Program-made: the position numbers and the translations under genes | Shown here: positions 41,528-49,127 of the stretch, one piece after another | Position numbering within the stretch: position 1 is the first letter of the stretch | Layout of the letters: each line of letters begins with the position of its first letter | Notes under the pieces: model-generated | What the model was told of the DNA's origin: nothing | Seen by the model: the letters and a program-made list of their open reading frames with translations, nothing else | Databases searched by the model: none | NCBI GenBank assembly: GCA_902776545.1 | Contig: CACYQO010000004.1 | Span: 124,001-188,000, forward strand | Direction: 5' to 3' | DNA length: 64,000 nt | From: an uncultured Prevotellaceae bacterium | Lineage (GTDB): Bacteria; Bacteroidota; Bacteroidia; Bacteroidales; Bacteroidaceae

Positions 41528-44080
41528 TTATGCGTCAAATTCACGTGCTTTCTTCAACTTGGCGTTGATCTCCTCCACACGCTTGGTGGTCAGCGGATAG
41601 AACCACACCACGATGATAGCCAGACCAGCCACCATAGCCGGGATGAAGCTCATGAGCCAGCGCAGCACCATCAGCGCACTATCAGGCTGTGTGACGCCTG
41701 CCTCCAACTGAGCAGCATCCGTGATATAGCCGAAACCGGAGAGGAGCCACAGCACAGCAGCACCACCGATGGCACCACCGAACTTCTGAGCCATTGAGGC
41801 CGAGGAGAAGATCAGACCCGTAGAAGCGGTGTTGTACTTCAACTCAGCGTAGTCGCTCACGTCAGCATACATACTCCAGATCAGCGGCGACATGATACCC
41901 GTGAAGATAGAGATGATCACCTGCAGGATCAGCATCATCCAGAAGCCCTCCGAGGTGCAAGGCACGAAGAAGAAGGAGATGCTGAACACCACCAGTGCGG
42001 CATTCACCAGGATAAAGGTAGACTTCTTACCCAACTTCTGGGCGATGGGCACACAAAGCGCCACACCAGCCATATTGGCCACCTCACCGATACCCAGGAA
42101 CAGACCTGAATAGAAGAGGAACATCAGACCGAAGAAGGTCAGCTGTACGTCCGGACCGATGATGTCAAGGAAGAAGTAAGCCACCGTTGCACCGCGCACC
42201 GTATTGAACAGGTTAGAACAGAGGGCTGCACCAATGAGCAGCCACCAAGGCTTGTTCGACAGCAACGACTTGAAGTCACTACCCACACTCACCGTCGATA
42301 CGGTCTTCAGATGTTCTCTTGTCAACAGGAAGCAGAGGATGAACATTACGAAGCAGGCACTCGCGATGACGCACATAGCCCAGAACCAGCCATCAGGCGA
42401 CTTATAGCCACCCAGACTGTTGGTCAGGGGTTCCCAAAGGAACAAGGCGAGGAACGAACCGCCGTATGCGAAGAACATACGGAATGAAGAGAACACGGTC
42501 TTCTCATTCGTATCGTCCGTCATCACACCCAGCATGGCGCCATAGGGCACGTTGATACCCGTATAGACCGTCATCATCATGATGTAGGTGATGTAAGCCC
42601 AGATGAGCTTGGCGCCGTAGTCCCAGTCGGGTGTGGTAAACAAGAGGATACCACAGATGGAGAAAAACGGTGCCACCCAGAGCAGGTAGGGACGGTACTT
42701 ACCCCATTTCGTGTTCGTACGGTCGGCAATGATACCCATCATCGGGTCGGAGACAGCGTCCCAGATACGAGTGACGAGCACGAGCACACCAGCATCAATC
42801 AGCGAGAGGCCGAAGATGTTTGAATAGAAGATAGGAAGATAGTAAGAGAACACCTTCCAAAAAGTCGATGACGACATATCACCGAAGCCGTAACCGATCT
42901 TTTCGATTAATTTAGTCTTTGCCATAGATTTCTTGGCCACGAGACGCTTGATGGTCTCGACAGAAGCAGCGGTAGTAAGGCCGTCCTCAGGCGTGTTCAT
43001 GCAGTAGTCGATGAGCCTGTCGACGGTCGACGTTGCCACATGCATGCGGGTGTCTGCCGAAGCGTAGTAGATGAACACCTTACCGTCTTCGTCGGCAATC
43101 CAGCCGTTGGCAAAGGCCACGTTCATCACATCGCCCAGATACTCGTCACCCTCAGGCACGAGGAAATAACCGCCCGGCTGTGCAATCACCTTCGTGGGAT
43201 CGTCCAGCGCCGTCATATACATATAGAGCACATAGCGCAGGCCGTCGGCTGTGGCGCGAACACCATGAGCCAGATGCAGCCAGCCCTTCTTTGTCTTGAT
43301 GGGGTGCGGGCCCTCACCGTTCTTCACCTCCGTGATGGTGTGATAGTGACGGGCGTTGATAATTTTCTCCTCCTTCACCTCTGCGTGGGTGATATCATCG
43401 ACAAGTGCCCAGCCAATACCACCGCCTGAACCAGTATCAATGAAACCATCCTGCGGACGGGTGTAGAAGGCGTACTTGCCATCGACGAACTCTGGGTGCA
43501 GTACGACGTTACGCTGCTGCGACTTCGTCTTCAGATCAGGCAGACGCTCCCAGGTCTTCAGGTCTTTCGTACGGGCGATACCAGCCGTAGCCGTAGCGGC
43601 AGAGAGGTTACCCGGCTGTGAGTCGTCGTGACGCTCAGCACAGAACACGCCGTAGATCCAGCCGTCCTCATGCTGTGTGATACGCATATCATAGATGTTC
43701 GTTGCAGGAATCACGTCGTCGGGCATCGTAATGGGCTCCTCCCAGAAACGGAAGTTGTCGATGCCGTTGGGCGACTCAGCCACAGCGAAATAGCTCTTAC
43801 GGTCTGCGCCCTCCACACGGACGACGAGCACGTACTTACCTTGCCACTTGATGGCACCTGAGTTCAGCGTGGCGTTGCACATGATACGCTGCATCAGGTA
43901 GGGATTGTCCTGCTCATTGAAATCATATTTCCACTCCAGAGGCACGTGAGCAGCCGTCACCACCGGATACTTATACTTCTCATAAATGCCGTTACCCCAC
44001 TCTACGGGTTCGTTCTTACGGCTCAGCAGCTCCTCATGGTGTTTGCGCAGGGCTGCCACTTTCTGTTCAAATTCGCTCAT
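41528..44080 (-). CDS. Mannosylglucose phosphorylase (GH130) fused to a GPH sugar symporter
   Basis: 850 residues in one open frame. Residues 1-385 are a full-length GH130 4-O-mannosyl-glucose phosphorylase (VEWGNGIYEKYKYPVVTAAH; GAIKWQGKYVLVVRVEGADR; Asp131 in NIYDMRITQHEDG is the position reported as the acid in the Bacteroides fragilis enzyme). Residue 386 is a Met starting MAKTKLIEKIGYGFGDMSSS, the normal start of a GPH-family cation symporter with 12 helices (WDAVSDPMMGIIADRTNTKW). No linker separates them (RLVAKKS then MAKTK). The symporter N-terminus is cytoplasmic, so the phosphorylase faces the incoming sugar. Flanking genes are GH26 and epimerase. Confidence 0.93.
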   Translation of the reverse strand: MSEFEQKVAALRKHHEELLSRKNEPVEWGNGIYEKYKYPVVTAAHVPLEWKYDFNEQDNPYLMQRIMCNATLNSGAIKWQGKYVLVVRVEGADRKSYFAVAESPNGIDNFRFWEEPITMPDDVIPATNIYDMRITQHEDGWIYGVFCAERHDDSQPGNLSAATATAGIARTKDLKTWERLPDLKTKSQQRNVVLHPEFVDGKYAFYTRPQDGFIDTGSGGGIGWALVDDITHAEVKEEKIINARHYHTITEVKNGEGPHPIKTKKGWLHLAHGVRATADGLRYVLYMYMTALDDPTKVIAQPGGYFLVPEGDEYLGDVMNVAFANGWIADEDGKVFIYYASADTRMHVATSTVDRLIDYCMNTPEDGLTTAASVETIKRLVAKKSMAKTKLIEKIGYGFGDMSSSTFWKVFSYYLPIFYSNIFGLSLIDAGVLVLVTRIWDAVSDPMMGIIADRTNTKWGKYRPYLLWVAPFFSICGILLFTTPDWDYGAKLIWAYITYIMMMTVYTGINVPYGAMLGVMTDDTNEKTVFSSFRMFFAYGGSFLALFLWEPLTNSLGGYKSPDGWFWAMCVIASACFVMFILCFLLTREHLKTVSTVSVGSDFKSLLSNKPWWLLIGAALCSNLFNTVRGATVAYFFLDIIGPDVQLTFFGLMFLFYSGLFLGIGEVANMAGVALCVPIAQKLGKKSTFILVNAALVVFSISFFFVPCTSEGFWMMLILQVIISIFTGIMSPLIWSMYADVSDYAELKYNTASTGLIFSSASMAQKFGGAIGGAAVLWLLSGFGYITDAAQLEAGVTQPDSALMVLRWLMSFIPAMVAGLAIIVVWFYPLTTKRVEEINAKLKKAREFDA

Positions 44081-44106
44081 AATCTTTATTATTTTTTGTA
44101 TTTGTT

Positions 44107-44242
44107 TCTCCCCCTAAGTTAGGGGGAGCCAGAGGGGGTCTGCGCTCGGCTTTGCCGCTTGCTACCGAAGGGACGCAAGAAGAAGCGCATTGTCTGAGAC
44201 TGTTCAAACCACCCCTAACCCCTCCTAACTTAGGAGGGGAAA
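44107..44242. repeat. Dispersed palindromic element A, copy 3 (expanded loop)
   Basis: Arms TCTCCCCCTAAGTTAGGGGG and CCCCTCCTAACTTAGGAGGG with inner GGTCTG. About 50 extra bases sit in the loop (GCGCTCGGCTTTGCCGCTTG and on). It separates GH26 from the phosphorylase fusion inside the mannan operon. Confidence 0.8.
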
Positions 44243-44245
44243 AGA

Positions 44246-45361
44246 TTACTCTATAATCTCATTCAGAAATAAAACATTCTTCTTGTTGTACATCTCTTTA
44301 AAATAAGGTGCGTCGGGCTTTGCGGGCGAGGGACCGAACCACTCATGCCTGGCGTTGCGCCACACGAGGAAGTAGCTGATGGCATACTTGTCGAGCACTG
44401 GGGTGAGCGTCGAGGTCCACCACGTAGAGTCCGTGAGGTTCTTCAGTCCGCACTCCGTCAGAGCGGCAATCTTACCACGATCGGCAGCAAACTTCGTCAG
44501 CATGGCGAGGTTGGCATCCAACTGTGCCACGAAGTCCTCTTTCGTGCCCCACTGATAACCGTCGATACCCACGAGCGACACACGGTCGTCGCCAGGATAG
44601 CGCTCCAGATATTTCGCTTCGTCGAGGTTGGCAGCCATACCGGGCGAGTAAGCCCAGAGCAGGTTGTCGAAACCACGACCATTCAGGTAGTCCTGCAACA
44701 GGTTCCACAGTCCTTTGTACTCGTCTGCCGTACAGAGCCTTTCTCCCCACCAGAACCAAGAACCTGTGTTTTCATGCCAAGGACGGAAGATGATGGGCAC
44801 CTTCTGGCCGTCGGCGGTCTTCAATGTCTCAAGGAAATCACCCACGCGACGCATCCATCCTAAGAAGGACTTCTCATGAGAACCGCCCAACAGCACATTC
44901 TTCACAACAGTCGTGTCGCTGATGTCCCAGGCCGTTCCTTCCGGGAACTTCTGTCCGGCGTTGCCGCCACCGGGGATAGTGGTCTGCGGGTTACGGGGAT
45001 GCCAGCTGATGGTGATGATACCACCACGCTCATAGTGCTTGATGATCTCCTCACGCATACGGGTGAAGGGTACGCTGTCGAGGTTCTTGGCGTCGCCCAT
45101 CTCGATGCCGCCGAGCTCAAAGCCCATCACGGCGGGCCAGTCGCCACAGACGTTCTTCACATCGCTGGAATCCTGGTCGTAGTCCCAGGTCAGACCATAG
45201 AACGGATCGTCTTGATGACCGAACATATATCCCTTACTGCGAAGCGTGTCGAGGCGCTCCATCAACTGCTGTGCCACCGTCTTCTCGGGTTCAGCCTGTT
45301 TTTGTGTTGTGCAGGCGGCGATTGCTATTGCCGCGATTGCCATCATTATCAATTTCTTCAT
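44246..45361 (-). CDS. GH26 endo-beta-1,4-mannanase lipoprotein
   Basis: 371 residues. Residues 1-16 (MKKLIMMAIAAIAIAAC) end in a lipobox, so it is anchored in the membrane, probably facing periplasm or surface. The GH26 fold shows GYMFGHQDDPFYGLTWDY, the acid/base Glu in FRPWHENTGSWFWWG and the nucleophile Glu in AALTECGLKN. The region WAYSPGMAANLDEAKYLERY is also typical. It should release mannobiose from mannan chains. The next gene carries the phosphorylase and importer for the product. Confidence 0.93.
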   Translation of the reverse strand: MKKLIMMAIAAIAIAACTTQKQAEPEKTVAQQLMERLDTLRSKGYMFGHQDDPFYGLTWDYDQDSSDVKNVCGDWPAVMGFELGGIEMGDAKNLDSVPFTRMREEIIKHYERGGIITISWHPRNPQTTIPGGGNAGQKFPEGTAWDISDTTVVKNVLLGGSHEKSFLGWMRRVGDFLETLKTADGQKVPIIFRPWHENTGSWFWWGERLCTADEYKGLWNLLQDYLNGRGFDNLLWAYSPGMAANLDEAKYLERYPGDDRVSLVGIDGYQWGTKEDFVAQLDANLAMLTKFAADRGKIAALTECGLKNLTDSTWWTSTLTPVLDKYAISYFLVWRNARHEWFGPSPAKPDAPYFKEMYNKKNVLFLNEIIE

Positions 45362-45381
45362 TTTATATATTTTTATTTTTA

Positions 45382-45467
45382 CCTACGGATTGTACGGATT
45401 TTACGGATTATTATTATCTTCCTTACTTGCCTGCGGATTAATCCGTATAATCCGTAAAATCCGTAGG
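45382..45467. repeat. ACGGATT inverted element between GH26 and the esterase
   Basis: CCTACGGATTGTACGGATTT at one end and AATCCGTAAAATCCGTAGG at the other: ends are inverse, and the unit ACGGATT (7 or 8-base period) recurs three times per arm. It fills most of the 116-base gap. A hairpin of this size could attenuate read-through. Confidence 0.75.
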
Positions 45468-45477
45468 CTTTAAATTA

Positions 45478-46797
45478 TTATCGCAATTTCATCTGCTTGA
45501 GCAGCCAGTTCTCCCACTCGTCCCACTGCTCCTGGAACCAGAAGTGCCAAGTGGCCTGATAGGGCTTAATGGTCTTCGGACCCTTCACCGTGTTATAGGT
45601 CGCCCAGGCGGTAGTGGGAGGCACCACGTCGTCGTTATAGCCGAACGAGAACCATCCTGCCTGCTGGTCGGTGATCAGCCGGGCGAAGTTGATGCCGTCG
45701 TAATAGCGCGAGGTCTCGATCTGCTTCTCCTGACCTACACCTTTATTATTATAGAAATAGTGTGGCCAGCCACAGGCGATGCCTTTCAACGAGTTCGTAT
45801 GGTCGCAGCAGGCGGCATGAACTGGGGCATAATAGGTGATGCGCTTGTCGAGACCAGCCGTCGCGAGTGAGAGGAATCCACCCTGCGAAGAACCCGTCAC
45901 ACCCAGTTCCTTTCCGTTCCAGGGCGTAAACTCCTCGATATAGTCGAGGGCACGGATACAACCGACGATCACGCGCTTATAATAATGTTTGTCGCGCGAA
46001 TCCATGTTAAACTCCCAATAGCCCATCAGGGCACCGTTGAACACATCGTCGTACACCTTCTGCTCCATCGTCACAGGAATGCCGTGAATGCCGATCTCCA
46101 GCGTGATGGCACCCTGGGCAGCCGTCCAGATGTCGCCGCCGTAAGGTCTCACACCGGCTCCTGGCACTCGCAACAAGGCGGGATACTTGCCTTCCTTCAC
46201 CGGCACGCAGAGGATGCCATAGGTACGGTAGTTCGACTGCAGATTCTGAAACGACACCTCATACACGTTCACATCCTTCGTGCAACGCTCGGGCAACAGT
46301 CGCTTCGTGGGTTCGAGAGGGGTCTTGCGGGCTTCGCTGATGACACCCTGCCAGAACTCCGAGAAGTCCTTGGGCATCACCGTCGACGGCTGCAACAGCT
46401 CAGGGGAGAACGCAGCTCCACAGGCACCCTTGTAGTCCTTGCCGTCCACGTGGGCAGTCACGTCCACACGGTAGAAGCCGGGCTGCTTCATCGTACCTGT
46501 CAACTTCGTCGTCCCGTCTTTCAGTACGGTCTGCTTCTTCACGTCCTGATACATCTCAGGGCCTGCGGCGAGATCGATGCTCACGTTGTCCACCAGCGTA
46601 CCCGACTTCAGCACGCTGACGGTGAACGTGGCCTTCTCACCCGTCTTGTACGTCCAGTCCTGATGGTCTGGCTGCACGAGCACCTGGATTTCAGAGCCGC
46701 GAATCTGTGCCTGAACTGAGAGGTGAGAGGTGAGAGGTGAGAGGTAAGAGATTACCACTAACAATACTCTCATCCATCTGTTTTTTAATGTAATCAT
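45478..46797 (-). CDS. Acetyl xylan esterase family (AXE1) carbohydrate deacetylase
   Basis: About 439 residues. After an export signal and an N-terminal beta domain (about 35-140, IRGSEIQVLVQPDHQDWTYK), the alpha/beta-hydrolase begins near KDFSEFWQGVISEARKTPLE, typical of the AXE1/cephalosporin-C deacetylase family. The nucleophile is in GVTGSSQGGFLSLA; the acid and His lie near FGYNDDVVPPTTAW and PYQATWHFW. It should deacetylate mannan or xylan. Start: ATG 46797 (alternatives 46815, 46773). The signal peptide's second half (YLSPLTSHLSVQAQ) is encoded by a CTCACCT heptamer array (46718-46750). Confidence 0.88.
   Translation of the reverse strand: MITLKNRWMRVLLVVISYLSPLTSHLSVQAQIRGSEIQVLVQPDHQDWTYKTGEKATFTVSVLKSGTLVDNVSIDLAAGPEMYQDVKKQTVLKDGTTKLTGTMKQPGFYRVDVTAHVDGKDYKGACGAAFSPELLQPSTVMPKDFSEFWQGVISEARKTPLEPTKRLLPERCTKDVNVYEVSFQNLQSNYRTYGILCVPVKEGKYPALLRVPGAGVRPYGGDIWTAAQGAITLEIGIHGIPVTMEQKVYDDVFNGALMGYWEFNMDSRDKHYYKRVIVGCIRALDYIEEFTPWNGKELGVTGSSQGGFLSLATAGLDKRITYYAPVHAACCDHTNSLKGIACGWPHYFYNNKGVGQEKQIETSRYYDGINFARLITDQQAGWFSFGYNDDVVPPTTAWATYNTVKGPKTIKPYQATWHFWFQEQWDEWENWLLKQMKLR
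46718..46750. repeat. GAGAGGT heptamer array in the esterase signal peptide
   Basis: GAGAGGTGAGAGGTGAGAGG and on, four units on the plus strand. On the coding strand it reads SPLTSHLS, part of the hydrophobic core. A second repeat, GTAAACTGTAAACCATA twice, lies just upstream (46798-46831). Confidence 0.75.
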
Positions 46798-46841
46798 CTG
46801 TAAACTGTAAACCATAAACTGTAAACCATACTTTTGCGGTG

Positions 46842-46849
46842 CAAAGGTA
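46842..46849 (-). promoter_or_regulatory. Possible minus-7 box upstream of the esterase
   Basis: TACCTTTG on the minus strand, 45 bases before the esterase start; no TTTG at minus-33. Could be a weak internal promoter of the mannan operon. Confidence 0.35.
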
Positions 46850-46896
46850 CGACAATTCCCGCAAACACCCGTACTTTCTTTTGCCCAATGATGATA

Positions 46897-48192
46897 CTAT
46901 TTCGTCAATCTGCTCATGCGGTCCACCTGAGAGCGGATCACCTGCAGTGTCGTCGAGTCATTGGCGAACACCGAGTTCAGTCCTTGTGCCTCCTGGGCAG
47001 GGTCGCCCGTATAGTCGTCGCCCACCTGCCACTGCTCGTGCTGCGGCCGGGCCAGTCCACCCCATCCCCAGAAGTTGCAGCCGGCGAAGTAGCCGCCGCT
47101 CTCAGCGTTGTCAGCCACTAAGGAGAAGACGTACTCGTAGAAACCGTCCCTACCCCGTGTCGGTGTGCCGAGGGCGAACCGGAAACCGTCTCTCGGATAG
47201 CCGAACTCCTCCATCACTAACGGCTTCTTGATCTTCGCGCAGATATCAAGGTGACGGTCGATATACTCTTTCGTGTTCGTCTTTGCTCGCGACAGGTTCT
47301 CAATCAGCGAGTCGGCCTTTGCCCAGCCCCAGTTGTAAGGCCAAAGATGGATGTTGGCGTAGCCGATGTTCTCGTCGGCCGTGATGCGCTCCCAGCAGTC
47401 GAAGTCACCCTCGCAGCCCCAGGCACCCTCTGAGCCGATGGAGATCAGGTGGTTCGGGTCGAGCTCACGGATGAGCTTCGCAGCCTCGGCGATCCACTTC
47501 TCAAAGGCAGGCAGTGCCTCCTTGGAGAACGCACGCGGCTCGTTACCGATCTGCCAGGACATGATGGCAGGATCGTCCTTATAGGCCTTGCCGGTATATT
47601 GGTTTGTCCGCCCGATGATGAAGCGCACGTAGTCGTAGAACAGCTCGTGGGCCTTCTCGTTCGTGGCATATTGCGCCATCGCGTCCATAAAGGCGGGATA
47701 ACCGACGTCGTCCGGTCTCGGCTGCTTGCCCGCTCCGGCCTGCTCGAGATAGAAGCCGTAGCCGCCGCTCCACTCCCAGGAGTTGTTCAGGTAGAGCACA
47801 GCCACCATATCGCGCTTGCCCATCTCCTGAAGCAGGTAGTCCAGACCAGCCAGTATCGTATCGTTATACACGCCCGGTGCGATCTGCAAGGTCGGTTCCA
47901 CCTTCGTCTTCACGCCACGCTCACCGTCGGAGCCAACGAGGATACGCAGGTTGTCAATGCCCTGCGACTTCAGCAGGTCAAGCTCCTCGGCGAGCCGCTC
48001 GCGGTCACCGCCCTGGCCTTCTGAGCCTAAGATGGCACCATACCAGAAGTTCGTGCCCACATAATAATACGGTTTACCGTCCTTCACGAAATGACCATTC
48101 TCCACCGTCACGAAAGGATTGGCCGACTCTTTCACAGTCTGACCGCAGGCAGTGATTACCACCGCCACCACAAGCACCCAAAGATACTTCAT
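46897..48192 (-). CDS. GH5 endo-beta-1,4-mannanase lipoprotein
   Basis: 431 residues from the ATG at 48192 (MKYLWVLVVAVVITACGQ, lipobox ITAC); the upstream in-frame start gives a poorer signal. The GH5 (subfamily 7-like) mannanase barrel shows YYYVGTNFWYGAILGS, YLNNSWEWSGGYGFYLEQAG, the acid/base Glu in SWQIGNEPRAF, and the nucleophile Glu in LVMEEFGYPRDGF. The trailing WGWGGLARP is also typical. It should cut mannan or glucomannan at the cell surface or in the periplasm. It is the first gene of the mannan operon. Confidence 0.92.
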   Translation of the reverse strand: MKYLWVLVVAVVITACGQTVKESANPFVTVENGHFVKDGKPYYYVGTNFWYGAILGSEGQGGDRERLAEELDLLKSQGIDNLRILVGSDGERGVKTKVEPTLQIAPGVYNDTILAGLDYLLQEMGKRDMVAVLYLNNSWEWSGGYGFYLEQAGAGKQPRPDDVGYPAFMDAMAQYATNEKAHELFYDYVRFIIGRTNQYTGKAYKDDPAIMSWQIGNEPRAFSKEALPAFEKWIAEAAKLIRELDPNHLISIGSEGAWGCEGDFDCWERITADENIGYANIHLWPYNWGWAKADSLIENLSRAKTNTKEYIDRHLDICAKIKKPLVMEEFGYPRDGFRFALGTPTRGRDGFYEYVFSLVADNAESGGYFAGCNFWGWGGLARPQHEQWQVGDDYTGDPAQEAQGLNSVFANDSTTLQVIRSQVDRMSRLTK

Positions 48193-48226
48193 TGCTTTAA
48201 AGTTTTTAGTATTTGAAATCATGCTG

Positions 48227-48258
48227 CAAAGGTACAAGAAATAAATGGAACTGCCAAA
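48227..48258 (-). promoter_or_regulatory. Promoter of the mannan operon
   Basis: On the minus strand TTTG (48255-48258), 20 bases, TACCTTTG (48227-48234), 35 bases before the GH5 ATG. An exact consensus match. Confidence 0.8.
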
Positions 48259-48288
48259 TGTTTTCTAAAGAAAATGCAATTTCAGCCA

Positions 48289-48458
48289 CGGGCTTGGCCG
48301 GGAGCTTGCGGCCGCTGAGGTCGTACCATCCGGCGTCAGCCGAATGTTCCATGTTCCATGTCAACGATTCCCGTCGTTTCCTCGTCGCCGAAGTTCTGCG
48401 TCGTCGGGGCGTTGCTCACGGTGACGTCGCTGAACACGGGGTTGACGATGTCGTCGCC
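48289..48458 (-). pseudogene. Fragment of a BspA-like gene 3-prime end
   Basis: This stretch copies two pieces of the C-terminal coding region of the gene at 49128. One reads GDDIVNPVFSDVTVSNA; it is joined by an internal deletion to NFGDEETTGIVD. Then the heptamer array is two units shorter (17 instead of 31 bases), which shifts the frame to an early stop. The remaining bases match the YDLSGRKLPAKP-coding region. No start or upstream part remains. Confidence 0.85.
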
Positions 48459-48500
48459 TGGCAGGGTTCTGGCGAATTGCAAATTCGGCTGAACAGGCGG
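48459..48500. repeat. Direct repeat, copy 1 (second copy 48725-48765)
   Basis: GGCAGGGTTCTGGCGAATTG continues for about 33 near-identical bases and recurs at 48725-48765. Copy 1 begins where the pseudogene homology ends. Confidence 0.8.
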
Positions 48501-48514
48501 TGAGGCTGGCACGG

Positions 48515-49016
48515 ATTGCAATGTGTGACAGATGTGTGACAGATGTGTTACAAATATTCTTGAAAGACAAATGCTTGATACTGAGTTGGTTGTAGGTCTT
48601 ATGGCACCCTGTTACATTTATTATCACAGCGGGGACAGTCCCCATTGTGCGCTTAATTATCGATAAGGCACGCTTATTTTTCAATAAGGGTTCCTTATTG
48701 CGTGATAGAGGCTGGTTATCCAAATGGCAGGGTTCTGGCGAATTGCAAATTCGGCTAAACGGGCGATTTTGTGTGACAGATGATGTTGAAATTCAGATGT
48801 GTCACAAATGTGTCACAGATGTGTCACACAAAAACTGGAGTCTATCAAACTGATAATGAGCAAATTACAGAGTACTCTTTCTCTCTGTGACGGATGTGAC
48901 AGATAAAAAAGGAAAAATTGAGGGTCTATACTAAAAAAATAAAACCATCATAAAAGTAATAGATAGCATCTGAGAGCGATGACGACGATGAGCGTCCGGG
49001 AGCTGGAGGGTAATCT
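48515..49016. other. Non-coding gap with TGTGTCACA repeats and a 21-base array
   Basis: TGTGACAGATGTGTGACAGA-type 11-base units occur at 48521-48551, and TGTGTCACAAATGTGTCACA at 48798-48829 on the same strand in inverse sense. A decayed copy of the terminator hairpin (GGGGACAGTCCCC, then TTGTGCG) lies at 48631-48651. A 21-base TTAT...ATAAGG array follows to 48720, then the second direct repeat. No convincing gene is seen. Confidence 0.6.
48657..48720. repeat. 21-base quasi-palindromic TTAT...ATAAGG array
   Basis: TTAT occurs at 48657, 48674, 48695 and 48716. The first three are followed by the inverse motif ATAAGG (or ATAGAGG): TTATCGATAAGG, TTATTTTTCAATAAGG, TTATTGCGTGATAGAGG. Spacing is 17, 21 and 21. 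Confidence 0.65.
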
Positions 49017-49116
49017 CTTCCCCTCCTGAGTCAGGAGGGGCAAGGGGTGGTCTGAACAGGCGTATTGTCTGAGGCGGTTCAGACCCCCTCTAACTCCCCC
49101 TAACTTAGGGGGAGAA
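49017..49116. repeat. Dispersed palindromic element A, copy 4 (inverse orientation)
   Basis: Starts TCCCCTCCTGAGTCAGGAGG, ends CCCCCTAACTTAGGGGGAGA, with GGTCTGAAC/GGTTCAGACC in the arms. It immediately follows the stop of the BspA-like gene and may act as its terminator. Confidence 0.8.
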
Positions 49117-49127
49117 ACTCACTTCAC

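Noticed and set aside
48361-48723. Small gene of about 120 codons on the minus strand
   Set aside because: It reads through the BspA remnant in the wrong frame and through repeats; no signal or family features.
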